Shown: piece by piece, positions 44,223-54,956 of the stretch
Numbering within the stretch: the first letter of the stretch is position 1
Layout of the letters: the number at the start of each line of letters is the position of its first letter
DNA from: Rhodobacterales bacterium
GTDB lineage: Bacteria; Pseudomonadota; Alphaproteobacteria; Rhodobacterales; Rhodobacteraceae
Assembly: GCA_002747325.1 (NCBI GenBank)
Contig: PDOZ01000030.1
Location: forward strand, 19,841-83,840
Direction: 5' to 3'
DNA: 64,000 bases
Position numbers and translations under genes: made by a program
Notes under the pieces: model-generated
What the model saw: only the letters and a program-made list of their open reading frames with translations
The model's database searches: none
What the model was told of the DNA's origin: nothing

Positions 44223-44975
44223 TTATTGCTTTTCGCCGATCGCGCTAAGGTAGACGTAGCGCTGCACGACCCCGTTGCGGGTTATGACGAAGGGCTCAGC
44301 GCTATCGTCGCTCGAGGACCGGAGTGTGATATTTGCGTCATCTTCTGTCGCCGCAAATCCGCCGCTGAGACTGCCGCCGACAACCACATTGTTATCCCCG
44401 TCCAGTAATTTTCCATCAATGGAAAGGCCCGTAAAATAAGGGTAATCCGTCGATAGTCTCTTGAGTCGGAAGTGCGGGCTGTCGCTGCTGATCCGCAAAG
44501 TGCCATCGACTTCCCGGTTAAACTTTCTGATCAGTTGCACCCGCTCTTCATCGGTCATGTCGGCGTAGTCATAGACGGACCACAGGGGCGCGTTCTCCTC
44601 CATGGTCAGGCCAATGGCGGAGTAGAGATTGTCGATCTTGCCGTGGATCGCAGTATCGTAGCCATCGAAGTCGACTTCGAGGTTCATGTCTCCGATCATC
44701 GTGACGTCCCGGAAATACTGCCACTTCGGGGAGTCATACGCCACCACGGCGCTGCCGGAATAGGTTGCGGACCCGCTTGTTGGCAGGGGACCGTCTATGA
44801 GATCCCCAGATATCACCTCGTTTCGGGCCACCAAATTATGCCCGCGCTGGTCGAGAAGGGTTTCGGCCGAAAGTGGGTGCGGTGTCCCGCCCGCGCCGCC
44901 GCCGCCACCACCCGGCGTTCCACCGGCGCACCCGGCCAGAATGAAGGCTGCAATTACCAGGCTGATCCGTTTCAT
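44223..44975 (-). CDS. TbpB-barrel-like lipoprotein (paralog C)
   Basis: 'MKRISLVIAAFILAGCAGG'; 'LPTSGSATYSGSAVVAYDSPK'. Confidence 0.65.
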   Translation of the reverse strand: MKRISLVIAAFILAGCAGGTPGGGGGGAGGTPHPLSAETLLDQRGHNLVARNEVISGDLIDGPLPTSGSATYSGSAVVAYDSPKWQYFRDVTMIGDMNLEVDFDGYDTAIHGKIDNLYSAIGLTMEENAPLWSVYDYADMTDEERVQLIRKFNREVDGTLRISSDSPHFRLKRLSTDYPYFTGLSIDGKLLDGDNNVVVGGSLSGGFAATEDDANITLRSSSDDSAEPFVITRNGVVQRYVYLSAIGEKQ

Positions 44976-45032
44976 CTTTACACTCCCAGAGTTGGGCATT
45001 TAAAGGATAATCTACTGAACTCAGGGAAAATT

Positions 45033-47060
45033 TCAAGCATTACCCGACCTCCGCCTGCGTCGCCTTGTGCCCCCCGCCGCGCCGCCGAAGCTGGGTTCGG
45101 GCAGGGGGATGGTGGCGCGCAGGAGGGGGAAGGGGTCGGCGGCGTTGGGCAGGGCGGAGGCGTTGACGAAATGCTCCTGAAAGCGCGGTTCGACGGCGGT
45201 TTCGATCTTGGTGATCTGCCGGGCGAGGCGTTCAATTTCGCCGCGCGCGGCGCGGTTGAGCAGGGCGATGCGCGCGCCGGTGCCGGCGGCATTGCCTGCG
45301 CTCGTCACTTTCTCCAGCGGGCAATCCGGGATCATGCCCAGCACCATCGCGTGTTTGGGCGAGATATGCGCCCCGAACGCGCCCGCCAGCACCACTTTAT
45401 CCACCTGTTCCACCCCGCGCTGATCCATCAACAGCCGCGCGCCGGCGTAAAGCGCGGCCTTGGCCATCTGAATGGCGCGCACGTCGTGGTTGGTGACGGT
45501 GATCTGCGGCGTGTCGTCGGTGCCGGGCCAGAGTTGATAGGCATAGGTGCGCCCGTCGGGCAGGATATGCGGCGAGCCGGTGGCTTCGGGGGAGCCGATC
45601 AGGCCGGAGGCGTCGAGCAGCCCGCTCATGCGCATTTCCGCCACCACCTCGATGATGCCGGAGCCGCAAATGCCGGTCAGGCCGGTGCGGGCCAGCCCCT
45701 CGGCAAAGCCTTCCTCGTCGGACCATGCCTCGCAGCCGATGATGCGAAAGCGTGGCGCGCCACTTTCCGGGTCGATCTGCACCCGCTCGATGGCACCGGG
45801 GGCGGCGCGCTGGCCGGAGGAGATTTGCGCGCCCTCAAAGGCCGGGCCGGTGGGCGAGGAACAGGCGAGAACGCCGGTGCGGTCGCCCAGCAGGATTTCC
45901 GCGTTGGTGCCCACATCGACCGTCAGCACCAGCTCGTCGGACTTGTGCGGCGCCTCCGAGAGCGCCACCGCCGCCGCATCCGCGCCCACATGGCCGGAGA
46001 TCAGCGGCAGCACATAGACCCGCGCCCCCGTGGCCATCGGCAGGCCCAGATCGCGGGCCAGAAGCCGCTCCGCCGCGTCAGAGGCCAGCGCGAAGGGCGC
46101 CTGGCCCAACTCATAGGGATCGAGGCCCAGAAACAGGTGGTGCATGACCGGGTTCATCACGAAAACCGCTTCCAGAACAAGGTCTTGCGCCACGCCTGCC
46201 TCGGCGCGCAGCGTGTCGATCAGCGCGCCGATCCCCTCGCGCACCGCCTGCGTCATCTCCGCCGCGCCGCCCTCGTTCAGCATGGCGTATGAAACCCGGC
46301 TCATCAGGTCTTCGCCGTAGCGGATCTGCGGGTTCATCAGGCCGGAAGAGGCGCGCACCTCGCCGCTTTCCAGATCGACCAGATGCCCGGCGATGGTGGT
46401 CGAGCCGATGTCGATGGCGAGGCCGAACAGCCCCTCCCGATAGCCCGGCCACAGCGCGGCAATGACCGGCGCGCCCCCATCTTCATGGATCGCCGCCGTG
46501 ACCTGCCAATCCCCCGCCCGCAGGCATTTTTGCAAGCCCGGCAACAGAGCCGGATCGAGCGTCAGCCCCCGCGCGCCGGTCTGTGCCTCCAGCGCCGCAA
46601 TCAGCCGCTCGCGGTCGCCCATCGCCACTTCCAGCGTGGGCTTTTCCACTTCGACATAGACCCGCCACAGCGCCGAATCCAGCGTGATATCGCGCGCTTC
46701 GGCTTCCTTACGGATCACCTGTTTATGCACCTGACTTTCCGGCGGCACGTCAATGACCATATCGCCCCGGATCACCGCCTGACAGCCCAGCCGACGCCCC
46801 TTTTTCAGCCCGCGCCGATCGTCATAGCGGCGTTCCACCTCGTTTAGCGGCTCCAGCGCCGTTTCGCGCGCGGTGATGCCGTGTTTCGGGAAGTCGCCAA
46901 AGCCCGGCGCGCATTGGCATTTGCCGCAGACCCCGCGCCCGCCACAGGTCGCTGCAAGGTCAACGCCCAAAGCCCGCGCCGCATCCAGCACGGAACTGCC
47001 CGTCGCCACCCGGCCCCGGCGGCCGGAAGGGGTGAATATGACCAACGCGTCTTCTGTCAT
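45033..47060 (-). CDS. 2Fe-2S ferredoxin/ASKHA (RamA/RACo-like) corrinoid-protein reductive activator
   Basis: 'CGGRGVCGKCQCAPG' ferredoxin motif; 'GLAIDIGSTTIAGHLVDLESGEV', 'LTVDVGTNAEILLGD' ASKHA motifs. Confidence 0.85.
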   Translation of the reverse strand: MTEDALVIFTPSGRRGRVATGSSVLDAARALGVDLAATCGGRGVCGKCQCAPGFGDFPKHGITARETALEPLNEVERRYDDRRGLKKGRRLGCQAVIRGDMVIDVPPESQVHKQVIRKEAEARDITLDSALWRVYVEVEKPTLEVAMGDRERLIAALEAQTGARGLTLDPALLPGLQKCLRAGDWQVTAAIHEDGGAPVIAALWPGYREGLFGLAIDIGSTTIAGHLVDLESGEVRASSGLMNPQIRYGEDLMSRVSYAMLNEGGAAEMTQAVREGIGALIDTLRAEAGVAQDLVLEAVFVMNPVMHHLFLGLDPYELGQAPFALASDAAERLLARDLGLPMATGARVYVLPLISGHVGADAAAVALSEAPHKSDELVLTVDVGTNAEILLGDRTGVLACSSPTGPAFEGAQISSGQRAAPGAIERVQIDPESGAPRFRIIGCEAWSDEEGFAEGLARTGLTGICGSGIIEVVAEMRMSGLLDASGLIGSPEATGSPHILPDGRTYAYQLWPGTDDTPQITVTNHDVRAIQMAKAALYAGARLLMDQRGVEQVDKVVLAGAFGAHISPKHAMVLGMIPDCPLEKVTSAGNAAGTGARIALLNRAARGEIERLARQITKIETAVEPRFQEHFVNASALPNAADPFPLLRATIPLPEPSFGGAAGGTRRRRRRSGNA

Positions 47061-47149
47061 GGCGCCCCTTTTAGCCCCGCACTTTGCCGCGCAACAGGGG
47101 CGGCGTTTTCAAGATCAATATGAGACAGATCGGGGTTCAGGTGGAAAAC

Positions 47150-47479
47150 TTAGATGGAAAATGAGGTGCCGCAGCCGCAGGAGGTGGTGGCGTTGGGGTT
47201 GTCGATGGTGAAACGCGCGCCGATCAGCTCTTCGGTGAAATCGATGGTGGCGCCCGCGAGGAAGGGCAGGGAGACCTCGTCGATCACCACCGTTTCCCCC
47301 GCTTCCGTCAGCCGCAAATCGTCGTCACTCGGCGTGTCTAGCGTGATTTCATAGGTGAAGCCCGAGCAGCCGCCCCCCTCCACCGCTACGCGCAGCGCTT
47401 TGCCCGCCGCCGCCGCGCCGATCTCGCCCAGCCGCTCGAAAGCGCGGGAAGTGACTTTGGGGGGCAGGTTGAGTTCCAT
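47150..47479 (-). CDS. A-type Fe-S carrier (ErpA/IscA family)
   Basis: 'VEGGGCSGFTYEITLD', 'TTSCGCGTSFSI'. Confidence 0.93.
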   Translation of the reverse strand: MELNLPPKVTSRAFERLGEIGAAAAGKALRVAVEGGGCSGFTYEITLDTPSDDDLRLTEAGETVVIDEVSLPFLAGATIDFTEELIGARFTIDNPNATTSCGCGTSFSI

Positions 47480-47578
47480 GCGGTTTCCTTAGGGTTTCCT
47501 TTTCGGTGCTTTTTCAAATATATGCGGGCTTGGGCCGGGCGACAAGCGTCTGGCGGCAAGATAAGCCGGGAGGCGGGA

Positions 47579-48712
47579 ATGTTGGCGAAATATGCGTGTG
47601 ATCCGGCGGCGAGCCGGGGGCGGTTATACAATGAGCCGGAGGGGTTTCGCAGCCCGTTTCAGCGCGACCGCGACCGCATCATTCATTCCTCCGCCTTCCG
47701 CCGCCTCAAGCACAAGACGCAGGTTTTCGTCGAGCATGAGGGGGATTATTTCCGCACCCGCCTGACCCATTCGATCGAGGTGGCGCAGGTGGCGCGGACG
47801 CTGGCCGGGGCGCTGGGGCTGGACGGGCACCTGACGGAGGCGGTGGCACTGGCGCATGATCTGGGCCACACGCCGTTTGGCCATACGGGAGAGGACGCGC
47901 TTGATGCGCTGATGCAGCCCTATGGCGGCTTTGACCACAACGCGCAAGCCCTTCGAATCGTTGCGGGTTTGGAGCGTCACTATGCCGAATGGGACGGGTT
48001 GAACCTGACTTGGGAAAGCCTTGAGGGCATCGCCAAGCATAACGGTCCGGTGACGGGGGAGCTGCCCGCCGCGCTGGCCAATTACAACGCCCGCCACGAC
48101 CTCGAACTGGCGACACATGCCTCGGCGGAAGCGCAGGTCGCGGCCCTGTCCGACGACATCGCCTACAACAACCACGACCTCGATGACGGCCTGCGCGCGG
48201 GGCTGTTCACGGTGGCGGAAATCTGTGAATTGCCGATCATCGGCGCCTGTTTTCACGAGGTCGATCAGCGCTATCCGGGGCTGGACGCGCGGCGGCGGCG
48301 CTATGAGGGCTTGCGGCGGGTGTTTGGTGTCATGGTGGAGGACGTTTTAGCGCGCTCACGGGCGATTCTGGCGCAGTTGGACCCGGCGGATGCGGCGGCG
48401 GTGCGCTATGCGGGACAGCCGGTGATCCGCTTTTCCGACGCGCTCTGGGCCGACCTGAAACAGATCCGCGCCTTCCTTTTCGCCCGCATGTATCGCGCGC
48501 CCTCGGTGGTCGAGATGCGCGCGAAATGCACCGGGGTGATCGAAGACCTCTTCCCCGCTTTCATGGCCGATCCGAGTCTGTTACCGCCCGAGTGGCGCGA
48601 GGACGTTGCGCGGGCGGCGGATGAGCGGGAACTGGCGCGCATCGTGGCCGATTACATCGCCGGCATGACCGACCGCTTCGCCCTCTCGGTGCATCGCGAC
48701 TTATTCGCCTGA
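47579..48712 (+). CDS. dgt: Deoxyguanosinetriphosphate triphosphohydrolase-like protein
   Basis: 'RSPFQRDRDRIIHSSAFRRLKHKTQVFVEHEGDYFRTRLTHSIEVAQVARTLA' HD domain. Confidence 0.93.
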   Translation: MLAKYACDPAASRGRLYNEPEGFRSPFQRDRDRIIHSSAFRRLKHKTQVFVEHEGDYFRTRLTHSIEVAQVARTLAGALGLDGHLTEAVALAHDLGHTPFGHTGEDALDALMQPYGGFDHNAQALRIVAGLERHYAEWDGLNLTWESLEGIAKHNGPVTGELPAALANYNARHDLELATHASAEAQVAALSDDIAYNNHDLDDGLRAGLFTVAEICELPIIGACFHEVDQRYPGLDARRRRYEGLRRVFGVMVEDVLARSRAILAQLDPADAAAVRYAGQPVIRFSDALWADLKQIRAFLFARMYRAPSVVEMRAKCTGVIEDLFPAFMADPSLLPPEWREDVARAADERELARIVADYIAGMTDRFALSVHRDLFA

Positions 48713-49738
48713 ACGCCCCCGCCAGAGCCGAAACGCCGCCCAGAGGATCGCCCCGGTTGTCGCCAGTGCCAGAAGGCTCTGGGCGCTGGTGAAGGCGGTT
48801 TCAAAGCCGCGCGGGAAGGGCCACCAACCGGCGCTGCGGATCGTGAAGGCCAGATTGGTGGTGCCGTGGCCTGCGTTGCGCAGCAGCGGGAAAAGCGTCA
48901 GCAGCGCATAGGCGGCGGCGAGCAGGGCAATGCCGATGCTGAACCGGGCGCTGCCAAAGGCGTTTGGTGCATAGGTCAGCCCGACCATCAGCGGCACGAG
49001 GAAAACATAGCCGCCGCCGATGCTGCCTGCGGTATTGCCCAACGCATAGAGGATGTTGTCGGCGTTGAGCGTTGTGAGTGCCTGCACGATCACCAGCGCG
49101 GCGATCAGGGCGGCGAGGGGCCATTCGGGGCCGCGCGGATCGGCGCGCATGGCGGAGAAGGGGGCGACGAGAACCAGCAGGCCCAGCAGGACGGTGCCGG
49201 TGATCAGCGCCCACGGCGCAAGCGGGGTGAGCAGAAACAGCAGCGCCAGTGCCGGGCCGAGTGCCGCCTGCGCCGGACCCATGAGGGCGCGCGGGCCGGG
49301 AGCGGTGGCCAGTGCAATGGCCAGTGCGGCCAGCGGGGCTTGGGCGAAGAACTGCATCAGGCCGGGATAGTGGTCGAAAAAGTCGTTGAAGAAATAGTAA
49401 ACCGGCGCGGGAGCCTCTGCCCCGGCCATCGTGCCCAGCGTCGTGACCTGAAACACCAACTGCACGAGAGGAACCAGCGCCACCAGCCACGCCGCCAGTC
49501 GCAGCCCGCTTGCGCCGATTTCGCGCGCCCGCACCGCGAGCGTGGCGATCAGGGTGATGAAGAAGAGCTGAAACAGGATGGCGCCGAAGAAATACAGCGC
49601 TTCATAAAGTTTGAAACGCTCGAACGGGTCGGACATGCTCAGGGTCGGCAGGTTCAGCACCACCGTGTCGAACAGCAGTTTTAGGGCGAGCAGCAACAGG
49701 GTTGCGGCGAAGAGGCGGCGTTTTGGCGTGGTGGTCAT
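48701..49738 (-). CDS. Hypothetical multi-TM protein
   Basis: 345 aa, many hydrophobic segments. Confidence 0.65.
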   Translation of the reverse strand: MTTTPKRRLFAATLLLLALKLLFDTVVLNLPTLSMSDPFERFKLYEALYFFGAILFQLFFITLIATLAVRAREIGASGLRLAAWLVALVPLVQLVFQVTTLGTMAGAEAPAPVYYFFNDFFDHYPGLMQFFAQAPLAALAIALATAPGPRALMGPAQAALGPALALLFLLTPLAPWALITGTVLLGLLVLVAPFSAMRADPRGPEWPLAALIAALVIVQALTTLNADNILYALGNTAGSIGGGYVFLVPLMVGLTYAPNAFGSARFSIGIALLAAAYALLTLFPLLRNAGHGTTNLAFTIRSAGWWPFPRGFETAFTSAQSLLALATTGAILWAAFRLWRGRSGE

Positions 49739-49952
49739 GTCGGTTTCTCCGGTTACGCGGGCGGTTGGCAGGCGGGTTGGCTGCGGGACTGGCTGACCTT
49801 TGCGCCGGGATAGGGCGGCGCGGGGCAGGGGTCAAGGCGACGAATTGACAGGGCTTCGCGCGCGGGCGCGGCTTGACCTTCGTGCGCGGGGTGGTATTGC
49901 CTGTCGCCAGGCTACCCGCCGCCAGAGCCGCCCAAGATCAAAGGAACCCCCG

Positions 49953-51680
49953 ATGAACCTGTTTGCCGATATTCGCGCCCTTGTCCTCGATAGCCTGACC
50001 GCGCTGACCCGTGAAGGGGGGCTGCCGGAGGGGCTGGACTTTGCTAATGTCACTGTGGAGCCGCCGCGCGATCCGGGGCATGGCGATATGGCGACCAATG
50101 CGGCGATGGTGCTGGCCAAGGGGGCGCGGATGAAGCCGCGCGACATCGCGGAGGCGCTGGCGGGCAAGCTCACGGCGGATGCGCGGGTGGCGCAAGCCAA
50201 TGTCGCGGGGCCGGGCTTTCTGAACCTGCGGCTGGAGCCGGGGGTCTGGGCCGATCTGGTGCGCGCCATCCTCGATACGCCGGGCTATGGCCGCTCCAAT
50301 ATGGGCGCGGGACAGAAGGTTAACGTGGAATTTGTCTCTGCCAACCCGACCGGACCGATGCATGTCGGCCACACCCGCGGCGCGGTGTTTGGCGACGCGT
50401 TGGCCAGCCTGTTGCAGTATTCCGGCCATGAGGTGACGCGGGAATATTATATCAATGACGGCGGGGCGCAGGTCGATGTGTTGGCCCGCTCAGTCTATCT
50501 GCGCTACCTTGAGGCGCATGGGCAGGACGTGGCCTTCGAGGAGGGCACCTATCCGGGCGACTACCTGATCGCGGTGGGCGAGGCGCTCAAGGAGAAGGTG
50601 GGTGACGCCTATCTCGATCAGCCGGAAGCGACCTGGCTCGTGCCGATCCGCGAATTTGCCACCGAGCAGATGATGGACCTGATCCGGGCCGATCTGGCGG
50701 CGCTCGGCGTCACCATGGATGTGTTCTTCTCGGAAAAATCGCTCTACGGCACCGGGCGCATCGAGGGCGCGCTGGCCGATCTCGAGGCGAAGGGGCTGAT
50801 CTATGAGGGCGTGCTGGAGCCGCCCAAGGGCAAGAAGCCGGAGGATTGGGAACCGCGCGAACAGACCCTGTTCCGCTCGACCGATCACGGCGACGACGTG
50901 GACCGTCCGGTGAAGAAATCCGATGGCTCGTGGACCTATTTCGCCCCGGACATCGCCTATCATTTTGATAAGGTTTCCAGAGGCTTCGACGCGCTAATTG
51001 ATGTGTTTGGCGCCGATCATGGCGGCTATGTCAAGCGGATGAAGGCGGCGGTTTCGGCGCTGTCGGAAGGCAAGGTGCCGCTCGATGTGAAGCTGATTCA
51101 GTTGGTCAAGCTCTACAAGAACGGTGAGCCGTTCAAGATGTCGAAACGGGCGGGCACCTTCGTGACCCTGCGCGATGTGGTGGAGCAGGCGGGGGTCGAT
51201 GTGACCCGTTTCGTCACGCTGACGCGCAAGAATGACGCGCCGCTGGACTTCGACTTCGACAAGGTGCTGGAGCAATCGCGCGACAACCCGGTATTCTATG
51301 TGCAATACGCCAATGCGCGGGTGCATTCGGTGCTGCGCAAGGCGGCGGAACTCGGGGTTGAGATCGACCCGGACCGCGCGCCGAAGCTGGAGGATGCGGC
51401 GGAACTGACGCTGGCGAAAAAGCTGGCGGAATGGCCCCGGCTGGTGGAAATCGCCGCGCGCGGGCATGAGCCGCATCGCGTCGCTTTCTACCTTTATGAG
51501 CTGGCCAGCGACTTCCACGCCCTGTGGAACCGGGGCAACGACAAGCCGGAACTGCGCTTCGTCACCGAGGGTGACTCGGATGCAACATCTGAGAAAATCG
51601 CCCTCGCGCGTGCTGTTTCCGTTGTTATTTCGTCCGGTCTTGCTATTCTGGGCGTAACTCCGGCGGAAGAAATGCGCTGA
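49953..51680 (+). CDS. argS: Arginyl-tRNA synthetase
   Basis: '[27 protein letters not shown]', '[12 protein letters not shown]'. Confidence 0.96.
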   Translation: MNLFADIRALVLDSLTALTREGGLPEGLDFANVTVEPPRDPGHGDMATNAAMVLAKGARMKPRDIAEALAGKLTADARVAQANVAGPGFLNLRLEPGVWADLVRAILDTPGYGRSNMGAGQKVNVEFVSANPTGPMHVGHTRGAVFGDALASLLQYSGHEVTREYYINDGGAQVDVLARSVYLRYLEAHGQDVAFEEGTYPGDYLIAVGEALKEKVGDAYLDQPEATWLVPIREFATEQMMDLIRADLAALGVTMDVFFSEKSLYGTGRIEGALADLEAKGLIYEGVLEPPKGKKPEDWEPREQTLFRSTDHGDDVDRPVKKSDGSWTYFAPDIAYHFDKVSRGFDALIDVFGADHGGYVKRMKAAVSALSEGKVPLDVKLIQLVKLYKNGEPFKMSKRAGTFVTLRDVVEQAGVDVTRFVTLTRKNDAPLDFDFDKVLEQSRDNPVFYVQYANARVHSVLRKAAELGVEIDPDRAPKLEDAAELTLAKKLAEWPRLVEIAARGHEPHRVAFYLYELASDFHALWNRGNDKPELRFVTEGDSDATSEKIALARAVSVVISSGLAILGVTPAEEMR

Positions 51681-51772
51681 CAACAAGCGCAACCTGTCCG
51701 GGGACGAGGCTAGAGTTTAAGGCCGTCCGGGCGGGTTTGTAACCTCGCGGCGGGTGGCTCGTGAGGCAGGCA

Positions 51773-53146
51773 ATGGCAAATGACATTTATGGGCGCGCCG
51801 CACCGGCGACGCATTCCGGGCATCCCTCGGGTTTTCAGAACGGCACCTATGCGGGCGCGGCAGCACCGCAATCTCCGGGATATGCGCAGGCGCCGGGCTT
51901 TGTGCCTTCTGCGCCGGGTGTGGGGGGGGACCCCGTAGCGCCGCAGCTTCAGGAAGCGCCGGTGCATGAGGCGTATGTCCGCCCCGGCCCGTCTTCCGTG
52001 GTCAGTCGCGCGGTGTCTCAGGCGGTGGCCAATGGCGCGCCGGCCGAGCCGCCGAAGCTTTACGGCACCCATCCCGCTGCGGCCGCCCGTCAGGCGGCGC
52101 AGGCTCCACAGGCCGAAGCCGCAGCCTTGCATCCGCGCGGTGTCGCGGCGCAGGGCGGATACGGCATTCCCGATCAGATCGGCGCGGGCTACGCGGCGTC
52201 AGAACCATATGCCGAAACGGCGGGGGGCGATGCCTCGACCGTGACCAAGGCCTTTTCCATTGTCGGCGCACTGGCCTCGGTGGCGCTGGTTATCGGCCTG
52301 GGCGTCTGGACCTATCAACTGATCATGCGCGACGTGTCTGGGGTGCCGGTGGTGCGGGCGCTGGAAGGGGAAATGCGCGTGCAGCCGGAAGATCCGGGCG
52401 GCGCGGTGGCCCAGCATCAGGGGCTGGCGGTCAACAAGGTTGCGACGGGCGCGGGGGCGGAAGGTCCGGCGGAAGCGGTAGCGCTGGCGCCCGATGCGGG
52501 CGGTCTGGCGGAAGCGGACGGGCCGGTTTCGGCGCCGGAAGTGACCGTGGCGGAAGCGGCGCCGAAGGTGGTGACGCCGCAAGCGCCGGTGGATAGGCCG
52601 GTGGATGGCGTGGCGGGGGCTTCGGCGGATGCCATGGCGCTGATTGACTCGATTGTTGCGGAAAATCAACCGCTTAGCGGCGAGCCTGTTATTATTCCCG
52701 CCGCCCCGGAAGCTGCTCCGGAGGTTATCCCGGCAGCGGTGCCGGTGGTGTCCGGCGTGATCCCGACTTCGGTTCCCGGCGTGGTGCGCAGCCCGCGTCC
52801 GCCGGTGCGTCCGGCGGGGATCGGTGTGCCCGGCCCGATGGCGGCGGCAAGTGCCTCCCCGACGGTGCGCGAAGTGCCCGCCGCGCAGGTGCCTGCGGGC
52901 ACGCGTCTGGCGCAGGTCGGTGCCTTTGACAGCGCCGAGATTGCCCGCAGTGAATGGGCCACGCTTTCGGGCCGGTTCGAAGAGTTTTTTCAGGGCAAGG
53001 AGCGGGTGATCGAAGAGGCGCGTTCGGGCGGCGACACGTTCTACCGCCTGCGGGTCAAGGGCTTTGTCGATCTCGCGGATTCGCGCCGCTTCTGCGCCGC
53101 GTTGGTCGCTGGGGGCGCGCCTTGCATTCCGGCGGTGGCCCGGTGA
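51773..53146 (+). CDS. SPOR-domain membrane protein
   Basis: Single TM; Ala/Pro/Val-rich linker; C-terminal 'TRLAQVGAFDSAEIARSEWATLSGRF...FYRLRVKGFVDLADSRRFCAALVAGG'. Confidence 0.85.
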   Translation: MANDIYGRAAPATHSGHPSGFQNGTYAGAAAPQSPGYAQAPGFVPSAPGVGGDPVAPQLQEAPVHEAYVRPGPSSVVSRAVSQAVANGAPAEPPKLYGTHPAAAARQAAQAPQAEAAALHPRGVAAQGGYGIPDQIGAGYAASEPYAETAGGDASTVTKAFSIVGALASVALVIGLGVWTYQLIMRDVSGVPVVRALEGEMRVQPEDPGGAVAQHQGLAVNKVATGAGAEGPAEAVALAPDAGGLAEADGPVSAPEVTVAEAAPKVVTPQAPVDRPVDGVAGASADAMALIDSIVAENQPLSGEPVIIPAAPEAAPEVIPAAVPVVSGVIPTSVPGVVRSPRPPVRPAGIGVPGPMAAASASPTVREVPAAQVPAGTRLAQVGAFDSAEIARSEWATLSGRFEEFFQGKERVIEEARSGGDTFYRLRVKGFVDLADSRRFCAALVAGGAPCIPAVAR

Positions 53147-54141
53147 GCGCGACCGGCGCGTTCCTCGCCGCTCCTCAGGGGCCGCGGTTGAGCCGCGAGG
53201 AAGCGTCGTTTTTTGCCGCAACCAACCCGTTCGGCTTTCTGATCGAAAAACGCAATGTCGAAGATGGCGAGCAACTGGCCTGGCTGGTGACGGAATTGCG
53301 CGCGGCGGTGGGGCGCGACGCGCCGGTCTTTATTGACCGCGAAGGGGGGCGCGCAACGCGCTTTGGCATTGCGGGCTGGCGCGATTTCCTGCCCGCACGC
53401 GAACAGGTGGCGCAGAACAAGCGGGGGGCGGCGCGCGCGATGTATCTGCGGCACCGCCTGATGGCCCATGAGCTGCAAGCCCTTGGAATTGATGGCGATT
53501 TTTCCCCTGTAATCGACCTTGCAATCCCCGAAACCGAAGCCGATCTTGCCGGGCGCTGTTACGGCGACGGGGCGGTGGCGGTGGCGGAAATCGCCGCGTT
53601 TGCTGCCGAAGGGTTGATCGACGGCGGGGTGTTGCCGGTGGTCAAACACCTGCCGGGCATGGGCCGGGCGCAGGTTTCGCCGATGCAGGAATTGCCGGTC
53701 ATTACGGCAAAGGAAAAGGCGCTGCGTGTGTCGGATTTTCTGGCCGCTGAGGCGGTTTCCGGCCTGCCGATCGGCCTTGTCGGCCACGCGATCTACCGCG
53801 AGATCGACGCTTCCCGACCCGCTTCGATGTCGCGCCCGGTGATGCAGATCATCCGGCAGAAAATCGGTTTTAACGGCCTGCTGATCGCCGATGAAATCAC
53901 CACCCCCAGCCTGCCGGGCAGTGTTCCTGAACGGGCAATCAAGGCGATTGGCGCCGGGGCGGATCTCGTGCGCGCGGGAGGGTGTGACCATGATGCGCTG
54001 TCGGCACTGGCGGATGCGGTTGGGGCGATGCCCGGCGCGGCGCTCAAACGGGCGGAAGCGGCGCTTGCATGGCGCCGCGCGCCGCTGCCCATTGACATTG
54101 AAGCCGCGCAAGAGGAATTTCAGACCCTGATGGGGGGATGA
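53143..54141 (+). CDS. nagZ: Beta-N-acetylhexosaminidase
   Basis: 'VFIDREGGRATRF', 'VVKHLPGMGRAQVSPMQELPVI'; probable GTG start. Confidence 0.9.
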   Translation: MSATGAFLAAPQGPRLSREEASFFAATNPFGFLIEKRNVEDGEQLAWLVTELRAAVGRDAPVFIDREGGRATRFGIAGWRDFLPAREQVAQNKRGAARAMYLRHRLMAHELQALGIDGDFSPVIDLAIPETEADLAGRCYGDGAVAVAEIAAFAAEGLIDGGVLPVVKHLPGMGRAQVSPMQELPVITAKEKALRVSDFLAAEAVSGLPIGLVGHAIYREIDASRPASMSRPVMQIIRQKIGFNGLLIADEITTPSLPGSVPERAIKAIGAGADLVRAGGCDHDALSALADAVGAMPGAALKRAEAALAWRRAPLPIDIEAAQEEFQTLMGG

Positions 54142-54956
54142 TCATGGCGCAAGACGGGCTGTCTGATGCGGAGGCGGCACATTTTCAGGACGACACCGAT
54201 GTGCGCCAGCGCCTTGAGCGCGAGGCGTTGATTGTCGATGTCGACGGGTTTGAAGGTCCGCTCGACCTGCTTCTGTCGCTGGCGCGCACGCAGAAGGTGG
54301 ATTTGCTGAAAATCTCGGCGCTGGATCTGGCGGAACAATATCTTGGTTTCATCGCACAGGCGCGCGATCTGCGCATTGAACTGGCAGCGGATTACCTCGT
54401 CATGGCCGCCTGGCTCGCCTTCCTGAAATCGCGGCTCTTGCTGCCGCCGGAACCGGGGGAAGAAGGCCCGTCCGGCGAGGAACTGGCGGCGCATCTGGCC
54501 TTTCAGCTTGAGCGTTTGCAGGCCATGCGCGATGCCGCCGCCCGGCTGATGGCGCGCGATCAGAAGGGGCGGGATTTCTTTGCGCGCGGCGTGCCGGAGG
54601 TGGTCGAACGGGTGCGGCGCGTCACCTATACTGCCTCGCTGATGGATCTGATGCAGGGCTATGCCCGCCTGCGCACCCGCGACGAGTTTCGCCCCTTTGT
54701 GATGGACCGCGACGCAGTGATGACGCTGGAACAGGCGCTGGAGCGGATGCGTGGGCTGATCGGCTATGCGGGCGAGTGGACCACGCTTACTTCCTATCTG
54801 CCCGAGGGCTGGGAGAGCGATCCGGGGCGGCGGCGCTCTGCGACTGCGGCCAATTTCGCCGCCACGCTTGAATTAACCAAGCTCGGCCTGTTGGAAATCC
54901 GGCAGGGCGAGACCTTTGCGCCGATCGAGATACGAAAGAGAGAAAGCGATGGTTGA
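54138..54956 (+). CDS. scpA: Segregation and condensation protein A
   Basis: 'FEGPLDLLLSLARTQKVDLLKISALDLAEQYL'; followed by scpB. Confidence 0.93.
   Translation: MIMAQDGLSDAEAAHFQDDTDVRQRLEREALIVDVDGFEGPLDLLLSLARTQKVDLLKISALDLAEQYLGFIAQARDLRIELAADYLVMAAWLAFLKSRLLLPPEPGEEGPSGEELAAHLAFQLERLQAMRDAAARLMARDQKGRDFFARGVPEVVERVRRVTYTASLMDLMQGYARLRTRDEFRPFVMDRDAVMTLEQALERMRGLIGYAGEWTTLTSYLPEGWESDPGRRRSATAANFAATLELTKLGLLEIRQGETFAPIEIRKRESDG

Noticed and set aside
43926-44408. 160-aa ORF right of the orphan protein
   Set aside because: Overlaps lipoprotein C antisense; composition looks like random translation
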